A DNA stretch of 41,079 bases from an uncultured Myxococcales bacterium (GCA_902826865.1 CADEGN010000038.1:1-41079), one strand, 5' to 3'; counted from the stretch's first letter, positions 8,494 through 17,481 are shown. Numbers and translations are program-made. Notes: generated by a model from the sequence alone, not told the origin.

Positions 8494-8975
8494 TTGGCTG
8501 GCTGCGCCATCGCCATGACATAGACGTCGGTCATCCACGGGTCCTTGGCGATGGACTTGAGCGATGCATCGAAGCCATCGCGGTCGAGGCCGTGGGCTGC
8601 GAGGATGCTGTCAGCATCGCCGGGCTTGTCCGCAATCTCGCGGGCGATTCCACCGAGTTCGGCAACCTTCGCGTCGTCGAGGGCGCCTTCGTCCTTGCCC
8701 GGGGCGGTGTCCCCTGGTTCGGGCTGCGCCGGATCGTCGGCCTTCGCGTCGGCCTTCGCGTCGGCCTTCGCTCCCGCGTCGAGCTTCGCGTCCGGTTTTG
8801 TCGGCGTTTTCGCGTCAGGCTTGGCGCGCTTGGATGCGTCCGCCGCCCCAACGGTCTTCGAGGCGCCGGCCTTGGATTTGGTGTCGGTGTCCTTCTTGGA
8901 GTCGCACGCCGTGGCTGCGATCGCAAGACCGAGGAAGAAGCTGAGTCGCGTGTACATGGTGATTCTCCCGATCAT
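8490..8975 (-). CDS. Ala/Lys/Asp-rich lipoprotein
   Basis: A 161-residue lipoprotein: MIGRITMYTRLSFFLGLAIAATAC ends in a lipobox (AATAC). The ATG at 8975 overlaps the upstream stop (ATGA); an internal ATG at 8957 (MYTRLSFF) is an alternative start. Residues 25-95 are a low-complexity linker of Lys, Asp, Ala and Pro with a triplicated AKAD unit. The C-terminal 65 residues (KVAELGGIAREIADKPGDAD...) form a small helical domain with no family I recognise. The linker suggests the helical domain is held away from the membrane. Middle gene of the 9904-7888 operon. Confidence 0.8.
   Translation of the reverse strand: MIGRITMYTRLSFFLGLAIAATACDSKKDTDTKSKAGASKTVGAADASKRAKPDAKTPTKPDAKLDAGAKADAKADAKADDPAQPEPGDTAPGKDEGALDDAKVAELGGIAREIADKPGDADSILAAHGLDRDGFDASLKSIAKDPWMTDVYVMAMAQPAK
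8736..8771. repeat. Three perfect 12-bp tandem repeats coding AKAD
   Basis: GTCGGCCTTCGC occurs three times in a row (8736-8747, 8748-8759, 8760-8771). Read on the minus strand it encodes the AKAD repeats in the linker of the lipoprotein. The perfect identity suggests recent slippage expansion. Confidence 0.9.
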
Positions 8976-9904
8976 CCGCCTTTTCCTTCCTGCTTCTTGG
9001 CGCGCTTCTCTTTGCGATCTTCGCGGTCTTCTTTGCGATCTTCGCGGTCTTCTTTGCGATCTTCGCGGTCTTCTTTGCGGTCTTCTTTGCGATCTTCGCG
9101 GTCCTCTTTGCGATCCTCCACGCGCTCTTTCGCATCCTCGAGCCGCTCGCCGCGCTCCTCGGCCCGCTCGCCACGGTCCTCAAGCCGCTCGCCACGGCGC
9201 TTCATCGCCTCGAGGACCTTCTCCAGCTTCTCCTTTTTCGCCGGGTCGGCGGCCAAGGCTGCGTCGACCCGAGCCTTGCGCTTTTCGTTCTTGGCCAAGC
9301 GTTTCTCGAGGTCGGCCAGTCGCTTTGCGTTCGCTCGGGCGAGCTTCTTTCCGGCGGCGACGAGTTCTTTGCGGCGCTCGTGCACCCGCTTCCGGTGCTC
9401 GATCGCCCGTTCGCGTAACTTGGCGAGCTTCGCCTCCACCTCTGCCTTCTGTTCGTCCGTCAGCTCGGCGTAGGTCGCCTTCTTCTTCGCGATGAGGTCG
9501 GCGAGCTCTTTGCCGCGCTTGCCTTCCGCAACCTGGAGGCGCACCCACGCGCCAAAGCCGGGCTTGCCCCCGCGCTTGCGCGCCTGCGTGGCCTCGGCCT
9601 CGAGCACCGCGCCCGCGTCCGCGGCTGTTGCACCGCCTTCGTCTACCGCGTCGATCGCGGACTCGACTTCCTTGCTGTCGATGCCGGCGTCGCGGGCCTC
9701 GTCTGCGACGAGCGGGAGGGCGATCGCGTCGAGGATGTCGTCGGCGAGTGCTTCCTTATCGGGGACCGGCGTCGACTCATCCGCAGGTGGAGTGGCCGCG
9801 GCCTTCTCCGCCTTCTCCGGTTCGCCTGCATACCCCGCGTCGGCGAGGGTGAGCAGGACTGTGGCACAAAGCAACGGAAAGGCACGAGTTGTTCGACCGT
9901 TCAT
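8972..9904 (-). CDS. Secreted highly charged coiled-coil protein with DRKEDRE repeats
   Basis: A 310-residue exported protein: signal peptide MNGRTTRAFPLLCATVLLTL...GYA. Residues of about 55-115 are acidic. Residues of about 125-225 are a long Lys/Arg/Glu/Ala coiled coil with the pattern ELTDEQKAEVEAKLAKLRER, reminiscent of LTxEQ-type (Spy/CpxP-like) helices. From about 230 it becomes almost pure E/D/R/K with the heptad-like unit EDRKEDR. It ends KRAKKQEGKGG. Positive and negative charges alternate in a way that favours a single alpha-helix or long coiled coil. First gene of a three-gene operon with two lipoprotein or barrel-like partners. Function unknown. Confidence 0.8.
   Translation of the reverse strand: MNGRTTRAFPLLCATVLLTLADAGYAGEPEKAEKAAATPPADESTPVPDKEALADDILDAIALPLVADEARDAGIDSKEVESAIDAVDEGGATAADAGAVLEAEATQARKRGGKPGFGAWVRLQVAEGKRGKELADLIAKKKATYAELTDEQKAEVEAKLAKLRERAIEHRKRVHERRKELVAAGKKLARANAKRLADLEKRLAKNEKRKARVDAALAADPAKKEKLEKVLEAMKRRGERLEDRGERAEERGERLEDAKERVEDRKEDREDRKEDRKEDREDRKEDREDRKEDREDRKEKRAKKQEGKGG
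9011..9118. repeat. 21-bp tandem repeats coding the (EDRKEDR) helix
   Basis: Three identical 21-bp units lie at 9011-9031, 9032-9052 and 9053-9073. A 12-bp partial unit follows at 9074-9085, then a near-identical full unit at 9086-9106 and a 12-bp partial at 9107-9118. They encode seven-residue charged repeats, so unit loss or gain keeps the frame. The near-zero divergence points to ongoing slippage. Confidence 0.9.
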
Positions 9905-9994
9905 GGTGGCGCTGCGTGGCCGGAGTGTAGCGAGTCACGGCGGCGCCTGTCGAACGAATTTAGGCAATCGCGGCTGGGTTTGACGGTGTCACCG

Positions 9995-10465
9995 TCATTG
10001 CTCGACGCAAAACTTGAATACCAGCTGATCCTCGCCGGCATCTGGGGTGGTGAAGCGGAGCCGGACTTCCCAGAGCCCCGGCATGAAGAGGTTGATCGGG
10101 TCCAGCTCATACTGCCCGGCGGTTTCCAGGGGTGTGACCTCGCACTCGATCGACGATCCATGCTTGTGATCGGGCATGAAGGGCTCGACGACGAGCGACG
10201 TATCCGTCCGGGGCTGCATCGTCTTGGAGTCGAGCACTTCGATCGTCCAAGCGTTGTCAAACCGTTCAGGAGGCGCCGGGGCGGCGTCTAGGATGCGGAC
10301 AGCCACCGACTGTCCGATTTTCTCCATCCCCACCATGTAGAGGTCGTCGCGCGTCTCTGACTCGCATACCGAGGTCGGAGCCATCTCCTCGTTGCTCGGC
10401 TCGCTCGAATCGCACGCCGACAGGGCCAGGCACACGATCGAGAGGCGGAGCCGGGGACACGTCAT
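9995..10465 (-). CDS. YtkA/FixH-like domain lipoprotein
   Basis: About 156 residues from the ATG at 10465. The signal MTCPRLRLSIVCLALSAC ends in a lipobox (ALSAC); the earlier in-frame ATG at 10546 would add an implausible leader. The mature domain (about 55-156) follows the YtkA pattern: AWTIEVLDSKTMQPRTDTSL, VVEPFMPDHKHGSS, a Cys, then GQYELDPINLFMPGLWEVRL and a final strand FKFCVEQ. YtkA-type domains are small Ig-like periplasmic folds, some linked to copper handling; the MPDHKHG segment has the His residues expected. Stand-alone gene between selB and the charged-protein operon. Confidence 0.75.
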   Translation of the reverse strand: MTCPRLRLSIVCLALSACDSSEPSNEEMAPTSVCESETRDDLYMVGMEKIGQSVAVRILDAAPAPPERFDNAWTIEVLDSKTMQPRTDTSLVVEPFMPDHKHGSSIECEVTPLETAGQYELDPINLFMPGLWEVRLRFTTPDAGEDQLVFKFCVEQ

Positions 10466-10580
10466 AGCGTGGAGTATGGCACCGGGACCCACCTCGGCAA
10501 ATCGCACGTCCGGAAGCCATGGGCGGCCTGTGCGCCCCTCCCACATGCTTGGCGGTGCCGATCGCGTGAGCCCGCACCCA

Positions 10581-12590
10581 CTATGCCCTGGGGCCGGCGA
10601 TCCGAGCGTCTCCCCGGCGCAGGGTGATCTGAAGCTGGTCGCAATGCTCGAGCAGCGGCACGGCGAACTTCCGGGTGAGCCCCGTCAGTTCCTTGAGCGC
10701 CTGTACGTCGATGCTTCCCGACGCCCGCAGGTGACCACGGATTTGCCCAAGCACACTTTCGTGGGTCGCGCGATCGAGAGACAGATCGGCGCTGATCTTG
10801 ACGAGGCGGCCCGTGCGCTGCAGCGCGGTGACGATGTCGAGGACGTCCCGCGGCGACAGGCCGGTTTCGTCACCTAGTTCGCGGAGTGTGGGCGGGGTGA
10901 TGCCGCCGGCGACGTAACGATCGAGCACTTTTTGCGCGTAGCCCGGCAGTTCGCTCGTGCCCGACAGCCCCTTGCCGGGACGGGCCAACATGCCCTGATC
11001 GTCGACAGCTCGCAACGCGCCGCGGGCGATCGCCCGGTCGATCGCTGCGCTCGCGACGACCGCGGCTACGCGGGCGCCGAGCGTGCGCTCGAGAAGCGCG
11101 CGGCCGATTCCCGGCTGCATTGGAAACTGCGCGTGGTGGCGGTCGACGATCGTGATGGCGGCGTCGGCCAGCGGCCGGACGGCCGATTCGTGGACGAAGG
11201 TGCCGCCGAGATCGATGATGTCGCCGCGGTTCCCTGTGCGACGCGCGAGTCGTTCGGCCGCGTTGGTCAGCCCCGCGCGATGGATGATCTCGTCGAGGCC
11301 GATCCCGCGTGCGCCGGCGTCGTCAAGCAACGCGGTGATGCGTGCGTCGACATCAAACCCGCCGAGTGCGCGCCCGATCGCGGCCCAGCGCGCGCGCTGG
11401 GCCCGACCGGCTGGTGGAAGCGGGTCGACGATCGTGCCGCCGCCGATGGTCCGACCTGAGTGATCACCACGCGGTTCATCGAATGCGCGCAGCACAACGC
11501 GCGCGCCGTGCCAAACCGGAAGCGCGGGCTGTAGGCGGAGCCGAACCAACCCGTCGTGGCCGGGGGCGATCGATACGTCACCGCCACGCGTGGGCGCGTC
11601 GGTGGCCCCGTTCGCGGCGTAAAACTCGAGCGGATCGAGGGTTGCGACCCCATGCGCCGTGCCGATGCCGACCTGGACCTGGGTCCCCGCCGTCCAGGCC
11701 ATGCTGTGGCCCGGCAGGTGATGCAGGACGGCATGAACGATCGCTCGGGTGGCGACGAGCGGTCCGCGGGTGAGCACGTCGCCACGTTCGATCTCCGTTC
11801 GCTCCACGCCAGCGAGGTTGAGGGCGATTCGATTGCCCGCTAGAACTCGGTCGCGCGTTTCGAACCGGACCTGTGCGGCACGGGCTCGGATGGTGCGACG
11901 CGGGCGATCCTCGCCGATGGTCACGAGCTCGAGCTGCTCGTCTTGGCGAACAGCGACGCTGCCTGACACGAGAGTCCCGGTGACAACCGTGCCGTGGCCC
12001 TTGATCGTGAAGACGCGATCGAGCGGGAGGACTGGCACACCACTGGCGTCACGGGGTGGGATCTTTGCGATCACCTCGAGCACACGCGCGCGCAGCTCGT
12101 CGAGCCCGGCACCGGTGACGGCGCTCACTCCGACGATCGGGACCTCTGCGAACGGTGTATCGGCCAGCGCGCTCCGCACATCGTCGATCGCGAGATCGCG
12201 CGCATCTTCGTCGTCGCCGATTCGATCGATCTTGGTGAGCGCGACCACGCCAGCGCGCACGCCGAGCAGCCGGCAGACGTTGATGTGCTCGCGCGTCTGC
12301 GGCATCACGCCATCTTCCGCGGAGACGACGAGAATCACGGCGTCGATGCCCGCTGCCCCGGCGATCATCGTGCGGACGAACCCCTCGTGGCCAGGAACGT
12401 CGATGATGCTCGCCGCGATCCCGGGGCCGATCTGCCAGGGTGCGAAACCCAGTTCGATGGTGATGCCCCTCTTCTTCTCCTCGGGAAGTCGATCGGTGTC
12501 GATGCCCGTCAACGCGCGCACCAGCGTCGTCTTGCCGTGATCGATGTGGCCGGCCGTGCCGAGCACGACCGCGTGGACCGGCTTGCTCAC
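10581..12590 (-). CDS. selB: Selenocysteine-specific translation elongation factor SelB
   Basis: A 669-residue GTPase that delivers Sec-tRNA to UGA codons with a SECIS element. G1 is GHIDHGKTT (residues 14-22), the switch-1 region RGITIELGFA is the SelB form, G3 is DVPGH (about 64-68) and G4 TKID (about 118-121). EF-Tu-like domains 2 and 3 follow, then a C-terminal region of winged helices that binds the SECIS RNA (GGITPPTLRELGDETGLSPR...; SGSIDVQALKELTGLTRKFA). Slightly longer than the usual 610-640 residues. No selA, selD or Sec-tRNA gene is visible here, so those lie elsewhere. Divergent from the kinase gene. Confidence 0.95.
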   Translation of the reverse strand: MSKPVHAVVLGTAGHIDHGKTTLVRALTGIDTDRLPEEKKRGITIELGFAPWQIGPGIAASIIDVPGHEGFVRTMIAGAAGIDAVILVVSAEDGVMPQTREHINVCRLLGVRAGVVALTKIDRIGDDEDARDLAIDDVRSALADTPFAEVPIVGVSAVTGAGLDELRARVLEVIAKIPPRDASGVPVLPLDRVFTIKGHGTVVTGTLVSGSVAVRQDEQLELVTIGEDRPRRTIRARAAQVRFETRDRVLAGNRIALNLAGVERTEIERGDVLTRGPLVATRAIVHAVLHHLPGHSMAWTAGTQVQVGIGTAHGVATLDPLEFYAANGATDAPTRGGDVSIAPGHDGLVRLRLQPALPVWHGARVVLRAFDEPRGDHSGRTIGGGTIVDPLPPAGRAQRARWAAIGRALGGFDVDARITALLDDAGARGIGLDEIIHRAGLTNAAERLARRTGNRGDIIDLGGTFVHESAVRPLADAAITIVDRHHAQFPMQPGIGRALLERTLGARVAAVVASAAIDRAIARGALRAVDDQGMLARPGKGLSGTSELPGYAQKVLDRYVAGGITPPTLRELGDETGLSPRDVLDIVTALQRTGRLVKISADLSLDRATHESVLGQIRGHLRASGSIDVQALKELTGLTRKFAVPLLEHCDQLQITLRRGDARIAGPRA

Positions 12591-12697
12591 GCCGGGATTC
12601 TACCCGTATGGCGGGCCGAGACCGGGGGCGCAGCCATCGTTTTGCCACCCGTGGTTGTCACCGGTGGTGATCGCCGTGGTACCATCGCACGCGAGCG

Positions 12698-13852
12698 GTG
12701 TCGGGTCCGGAAACAAACGAGCTTCCCGAGCAGATCGGCCGCTATGAAATCCGCCGATTGCTGGGAACCGGCGGGATGGGAGTCGTTTACGCCGCGTTTG
12801 ACCCGCTGCTCCAGCGCGACGTTGCGGTCAAGCTGCTGCGCCGCGAGCGGTTCGCCCGCGACCGGCTCGAAGTTGCCGGCGAGCGCCTTCGTCGCGAGGC
12901 CCAAATCGCGGCCCAGCTCACGCACCCCAACGTGGTGACCATTTTCGATGTCGGCGAGCACGCCGGATCGGTGTACGTCGCGATGGAGCTCGTCGACGGG
13001 CCCTCGCTGCAACAGTGGTTGCGTGCCACCGCGCGACCATGGCGCGAGGTGCTCGACATGTTCTTCCGCGCTGGCCGTGGCCTCGCCGCCGCCCACGGCG
13101 TGGGGCTGATCCACCGCGACTTCAAGCCGGCCAACGTGCTTGTCGGAGCTGATCATCGCCCGCGGGTCGTCGACTTCGGACTCGCGCACTTCGGCGCGGT
13201 CCCGGCCACCGAGCGCGTGGCGACCACAACCGACGTGACGGCGACCACCGGCGCCCTCGGTGACGAGGACGAGCTCACGATCACGTCGGAGATCCTCCTC
13301 GATCCGGCAACCTCGGGCATATTGCCGTTTAGCGGCGACATCGCGGGTACGCACCCGGGCGAGAGCCTGGCGCGGCCCCGCGACGCCCGAGCGACGCGCG
13401 CGGTTGAGCGGCGCGATCGGCTGGACGTCACCAGCACGTCGTCGGTGGCGGGGCTCTCGCTGATCGCCGCGACAGCGGAGTTCGATGCCGGTGGGACGCG
13501 GGCTGCGGTGGCGTCCACCTCGACGGGCGTGTTCGTTGGAACGCCGGCGTACATGGCACCCGAGCTTTACACGGGCGGCGGTGCCGACGCGCGCACCGAT
13601 CAGTTCGCATTTTGTGTCGCGCTCTACGAGGGCCTCTTCGGAGAGAGGCCCTTTGCCGGCGAGAGCTCGCGGGAGATCGCAGAGGAGGTCATCGCCGGCA
13701 ACGTCCGAAGACCGCCGGTGCGGTCGCGCGTTCCGCGTTGGGTTCGTGACATCGTCGTGCGCGGGTTGGCCGTGAACCCCGGAGATCGCCACCCCTCGGT
13801 CAGCTCGATGCTGGCCGCGTTCGCGTTCACGTCACGGATCATGTGGGAATAG
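12698..13852 (+). CDS. Soluble serine/threonine protein kinase with long activation-loop insertion
   Basis: A 384-residue Hanks-type kinase. Glycine loop GTGGMG at residues 23-28, catalytic Lys45 (VAVKLL), Glu67, HRDFKPANVL with Asp141, DFG at 159-161 and GTPAYMAPE at 281-289. The kinase should be active, since all catalytic residues are present. DFG and APE are 127 residues apart instead of roughly 20-35. The roughly 95-residue excess is Thr/Ser/Ala/Asp-rich and low in hydrophobics, so probably disordered and a likely target for autophosphorylation. There is no TM, PASTA, TPR or WD40 domain after the kinase fold, so it is cytoplasmic. Start GTG at 12698; the neighbours do not indicate a substrate. 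Confidence 0.92.
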   Translation: MSGPETNELPEQIGRYEIRRLLGTGGMGVVYAAFDPLLQRDVAVKLLRRERFARDRLEVAGERLRREAQIAAQLTHPNVVTIFDVGEHAGSVYVAMELVDGPSLQQWLRATARPWREVLDMFFRAGRGLAAAHGVGLIHRDFKPANVLVGADHRPRVVDFGLAHFGAVPATERVATTTDVTATTGALGDEDELTITSEILLDPATSGILPFSGDIAGTHPGESLARPRDARATRAVERRDRLDVTSTSSVAGLSLIAATAEFDAGGTRAAVASTSTGVFVGTPAYMAPELYTGGGADARTDQFAFCVALYEGLFGERPFAGESSREIAEEVIAGNVRRPPVRSRVPRWVRDIVVRGLAVNPGDRHPSVSSMLAAFAFTSRIMWE

Positions 13853-13930
13853 GGGCCTTGCGCCGCCGACCCCCGCCCCGTTCGCCGGGATTTCGCGGCG
13901 GGCGACGGATCGACCCATACTGCCGCCGCC

Positions 13931-14992
13931 ATGCCGTCCTCGGGTACACGCGGCGGCCGCGCTCTCGTCAGCCTGGCGGCCTTCGTCGTCGTCGTGGCAG
14001 GGCTGAAGGCCGCCACGACCATCGCCGTTCCCTTTCTGTTCGCGGTGTTCCTTACCGTCTTGGCGACGCCATCGCTCCTGTGGATCGAGCGCCGGGGAAT
14101 TCCGCCGGCGATCGCGGTGATCCCAGTGGTATTGGTGCTTCTTGGGGCGCTAGCGCTCTTCGGCGCATTGCTCACGGCATCGCTGGACCGCTTCGCCGAT
14201 GAGCTGCCCGTCTACCGCGCCGCCCTCGAGGCGATGTTCGTGGGAGGGATCGACTTCCTGCGCAGCCATGGAGTCGGCGTCCCGGTGTCGGGCTACGCCG
14301 AATCGTTCGACCCCGCCGAGGTCGTCGACATGGTGAGTGCCTTGGCCACGGCGACGGTGGCGGCGCTGTCCAACACCGCGCTCGTGCTGCTCACGATGCT
14401 GTTCATGCTGCTCGAGGTCGCCGGGTTCCCACGCAAGTTGCGGGTCGCGATCGGGCGACCGGAGGCGGAGTTCGCCGCGGCCCGGTCGATGCTGGTGGAA
14501 GTCCAACGCTATCTCGCGATCAAGACGGCAATCTCCCTGCTCACCGGTGCCCTGGTCGCGTTGATGTGCCTGTTGGTCGGCCTCGACTTCCCACTGCTGT
14601 GGGGTCTGGTGGCGTTTCTACTCAACTACGTACCCAACATCGGCGGCTTCATCGCGGCGGTCCCAACGCTGCTGATCGCACTGGTTCAGCCGGGGCTCGG
14701 AACCGGGTCGATGTTCGCGCTCGCCTTCGGCCACGCCCTGATTCACACCGTCGTCGGCAACATCGTCGAGCCGGCGTGGATGGGGCGCAAGCTCGGCCTG
14801 AGCGCCCTCGTCGTGCTGCTTTGTCTTGTGTTTTGGGGGTTCGTGTGGGGCCCGGTGGGGATGCTGCTGTCGGTGCCTCTGACGATGGCGGTGAAGATCG
14901 CCCTCGAGAACAACGAGGACCTGAAGTGGATCGCCGTATTGCTCGGACCGACGCCGCCCGAGCTCCGCAGCAAGCCGAGCGCCCACGACTGA
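13931..14992 (+). CDS. AI-2E/PerM family transporter
   Basis: A 353-residue polytopic membrane protein of the PF01594-type AI-2E exporter family. It has TM helices near residues 10-30, 33-48 and 60-80, a soluble loop of about 85-150, then further helices. The conserved blocks are all present: LLTGALVALMCLLVGLDFPL, LLWGLVAFLLNYVPNIGGFI, AAVPTLLIALVQPG, GHALIHTVVGNIVEPAWMGR and VVLLCLVFWGFVWGPVGMLL. The family ranges from quorum-signal exporters to Na+/H+ antiporters, so the substrate cannot be named. Its ATG lies 78 nt after the kinase stop, so co-transcription is possible. Confidence 0.93.
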   Translation: MPSSGTRGGRALVSLAAFVVVVAGLKAATTIAVPFLFAVFLTVLATPSLLWIERRGIPPAIAVIPVVLVLLGALALFGALLTASLDRFADELPVYRAALEAMFVGGIDFLRSHGVGVPVSGYAESFDPAEVVDMVSALATATVAALSNTALVLLTMLFMLLEVAGFPRKLRVAIGRPEAEFAAARSMLVEVQRYLAIKTAISLLTGALVALMCLLVGLDFPLLWGLVAFLLNYVPNIGGFIAAVPTLLIALVQPGLGTGSMFALAFGHALIHTVVGNIVEPAWMGRKLGLSALVVLLCLVFWGFVWGPVGMLLSVPLTMAVKIALENNEDLKWIAVLLGPTPPELRSKPSAHD

Positions 14993-15164
14993 GCGGTGCC
15001 GGTCGAAGCGGCCCGCGCGGCGCCGATTCGATGCGTGTGTGAAATCTCCCCAGGCCCTCGAGCGCGTTCGCTTGGCGAGCCGACGCCGTGCAAGCGCGAC
15101 GCACACCATAGATACGTGCGGCTCGTTGGTCTTGGTGGGGAGTGGGGCATCATCCTCGCGGACG

Positions 15165-15723
15165 ATGTCACTGCCCCCTGCCATCGCTGCGATCGAGCGG
15201 CCGGATCCGAAGTTGTGGACGCTGTACCTGCTGCGTGCGCTCTTTGCCGGTCCAGCGTTCGTTATCGTGTTGCCGGTGTTGTGGTTTCGCTACCGCTCGA
15301 TGCGTTATCGTTTCGACGATCAGGGTGTCCACATGCGCTGGGGCATTCTCTTCCGCCGCGAGGTCAATCTGACCTATCGACGCATTCAGGACATCCACCT
15401 TCGTCAACGTGCAGAACGTCACGATCGAGCAGGGGCCGCTGCAACGTGCGTTCGGGGTCGCGGACCTCCGTGTGCAAACCGCGGGCGGTGGTCAGGGCGC
15501 CGAGCAATCCGGCATGCGTTCGCCGAACACTGGCATCCTGCGCGGCATTGTGAAACCGAACGAACTGCGTGAGGTCATGCTCGCCCGGCTTCACGCGGCC
15601 GCCGACGCTGGCTTGGGCGACCGCGATGACCAAGCCGAGCCGGCCCCGCTTGTCGACGCCGCCGTGGCGTTACGCACCGAGGCCCGCGCCCTCGCTCGCG
15701 CCGCCGAGCGACTTGCAGGTTGA
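15165..15723 (+). pseudogene. Bacterial PH-domain (bPH2/YdbS-like) membrane protein, frameshifted
   Basis: The first part starts at ATG 15165 (MSLPPAIAAIERPDPKLWTL). It has a TM segment (LLRALFAGPAFVIVLPVLWF) and a bPH2 N-half (YRFDDQGVHMRWGILFRREV, NLTYRRIQDIHL). That frame then becomes Arg-rich. The C-half continues in the +1 frame from about 15403: VNVQNVTIEQGPLQRAFGVA, DLRVQTAGGG, ending LRGIVKPNELREVMLARLHA and an Ala/Arg tail to the stop at 15723. The two halves fit one domain, so a single indel near 15395-15410 separates them. It is either a sequencing indel or real inactivation. Confidence 0.75.
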
Positions 15724-15897
15724 GCTGACCCGCCACCCGGAGAACGAGGCCATCGACCAATCACCGTTCCGACCACGATTCCAACTCCTATTACAGATGT
15801 ATGCGGTCTTGCACGGGTCGCGGTTGTTCCGGCGAGGACGAAAGTGGTCGTGACCGCGCGGCTCTTCGGTGGACTTACAGGGCGGGGGTGGGGAAGA

Positions 15898-17346
15898 ATG
15901 CGAGGTCCACATGTGGGAGTGTCGCGCACTCCCGACGGTGTGTTCGTGCGTTGGGCGGGGTTCGCTGCCCGTGCCGCGGTGCGCACGGGGGACACCGTCG
16001 GCAAACGACGGCGCTGCTGCCGAGGCGCGGTGTGCAGCGCAGCGCTGTGTTGTTCGCTCGCGTGCGCCACAGAAAGCCCGCCGCTTGAGGTCGACGGCAC
16101 GGCTTCGGAGGGCATCGGTGCCGGCTTGTCATCGACGGGTGAAGGTGCCAACCAAAACGCTGACACCAGTGAGCCCAAACTCGATGTCGCCGCCGGCATG
16201 GCCAGCGGCGAGGGGGGTGATTGCCAGAGTGGAGGTGGGCAAGCAGAGAACACATTCAGCATCATCTGGATCGCGAACACTCCAGAGGGGACCGTGTCGA
16301 AGATCGACACGAAGTCGGGGGTGGAGTTGGCCCGCTACTTCACCGGGCCCACGAACGGAGACGACGATCCGTCGCGAACCGCGGTGAATCTGGAGGGCGA
16401 TGCGGCGGTATCCAATCGCGGCGGCGGGATCGTGAAGTTCGCCGCTGAAGACGTGCGTTGTGTCGATCGGAACGGCAACGGCACCATCGACACCTCAACC
16501 GGTGCCAATGACGTGAGGCCGTTCGGCGAGGACGAATGCATGCTGTGGCACGTCCCCACGCCCGTCGACGGGAACAACGACCGTGGTCCGCGTCCGACCG
16601 CGTGGGACGCCGGAACCATGAAGAACGCCTGCGATGTCGCCCACCACCGCTTGTGGGTCGGCTGGTGGGACCACGCCAACAACATCGGCCATTTCGAGCG
16701 ACTCAGCGGACAGGATGGCTCCACGCTTGATGTCGTCGACGTTCTTGACTGGGATGCGTTCGGCTCCACCACGTTCGGTCCGTATGGGGGCGCGATCGAT
16801 CCAGAGGGGGACTTTTGGGCGAGCGGGCGGAGCCCCGGTCCGCTCGTGCGTATCGACGGCGAAACGCTGGTCTACGACCGCTGGGACGTTCCGGAGGGTG
16901 AGAGTCCCTACGGGATCGCTGTGGACGCGGACGGGCACATTTGGATGGCGGATTGGAACGGTGGTCTGTTGCGCTTCGATCCCACGTCGGAGACGTTTGA
17001 CATCATCGACACGCCGAACAGCGCACGCGGAAGGGGCATCATGATCGATCGCGAGGGTTTCGCTTGGGTGGCGGGCAACAACCCGTGCGGGGCGATCCAG
17101 GTCGACACGACCACGCTCGCGGTTGTAAACGACACGATTGAGCTGCCCGGCTGCGATCGTCCAGTCGGTGTGAGCATCGATGTCGACGGCTATGTGTGGC
17201 TGCCAGATCGCGATGCGGATGTCGCGTACAAACTCGATCCGCACACCTACGCGACCACCAAAGTGACGGGTCTCGTCGGCCCATACACGTACTCCGACAT
17301 GACGGGCGCGGGACTGGGCCTGGTCGTGAACCCACCCACAGGATGA
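15898..17346 (+). CDS. NHL/Vgb-like beta-propeller lipoprotein
   Basis: Surface lipoprotein of roughly 455-480 residues. The start is uncertain: ATG 15898 or GTG 15979 both lead into KRRRCCRGAVCSAALCCSLAC, whose lipobox ends at CSLAC. A low-complexity linker follows (SSTGEGANQNADTSEPKLDV) with the PKLDVA tag shared with the FG-GAP lipoprotein in this window. The rest is a propeller with blades of the SMP-30/virginiamycin-B-lyase kind: GTVSKIDTKSGVELARYFTG, YGIAVDADGHIWMADWNGGL, GIMIDREGFAWVAGNNPCGA, VGVSIDVDGYVWLPDRDADV. A DRNGNGTID calcium-like loop lies near the middle. Binding or enzymatic role unknown; lyase activity is not implied. Confidence 0.8.
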   Translation: MRGPHVGVSRTPDGVFVRWAGFAARAAVRTGDTVGKRRRCCRGAVCSAALCCSLACATESPPLEVDGTASEGIGAGLSSTGEGANQNADTSEPKLDVAAGMASGEGGDCQSGGGQAENTFSIIWIANTPEGTVSKIDTKSGVELARYFTGPTNGDDDPSRTAVNLEGDAAVSNRGGGIVKFAAEDVRCVDRNGNGTIDTSTGANDVRPFGEDECMLWHVPTPVDGNNDRGPRPTAWDAGTMKNACDVAHHRLWVGWWDHANNIGHFERLSGQDGSTLDVVDVLDWDAFGSTTFGPYGGAIDPEGDFWASGRSPGPLVRIDGETLVYDRWDVPEGESPYGIAVDADGHIWMADWNGGLLRFDPTSETFDIIDTPNSARGRGIMIDREGFAWVAGNNPCGAIQVDTTTLAVVNDTIELPGCDRPVGVSIDVDGYVWLPDRDADVAYKLDPHTYATTKVTGLVGPYTYSDMTGAGLGLVVNPPTG

Positions 17347-17481
17347 GTCGGAGCCGCATTGGCGCGGCCTTGCCAGCGTCCGCGATGCCGAAATTCGTGC
17401 GCACACATGGTTCGCCTTCGCAGCCTACGGTTTGACTGCGCGACTTGAGCCGAGTTGTGGCGCGTCGCCGTGCGTGCGCAA

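Noticed and set aside
8735..9120. CRISPR-like direct repeats
   Set aside because: The repeats are contiguous, in frame and encode low-complexity protein; there are no spacers.
10230..10300. Search for a Sec-tRNA near selB
   Set aside because: No T-arm/anticodon combination found; the sequence is within the YtkA-like lipoprotein coding region.
15844..15897. Earlier start of the NHL-propeller lipoprotein at 15844
   Set aside because: It would place more than 60 Arg/Gly-rich residues before the signal sequence, which is incompatible with lipoprotein export.
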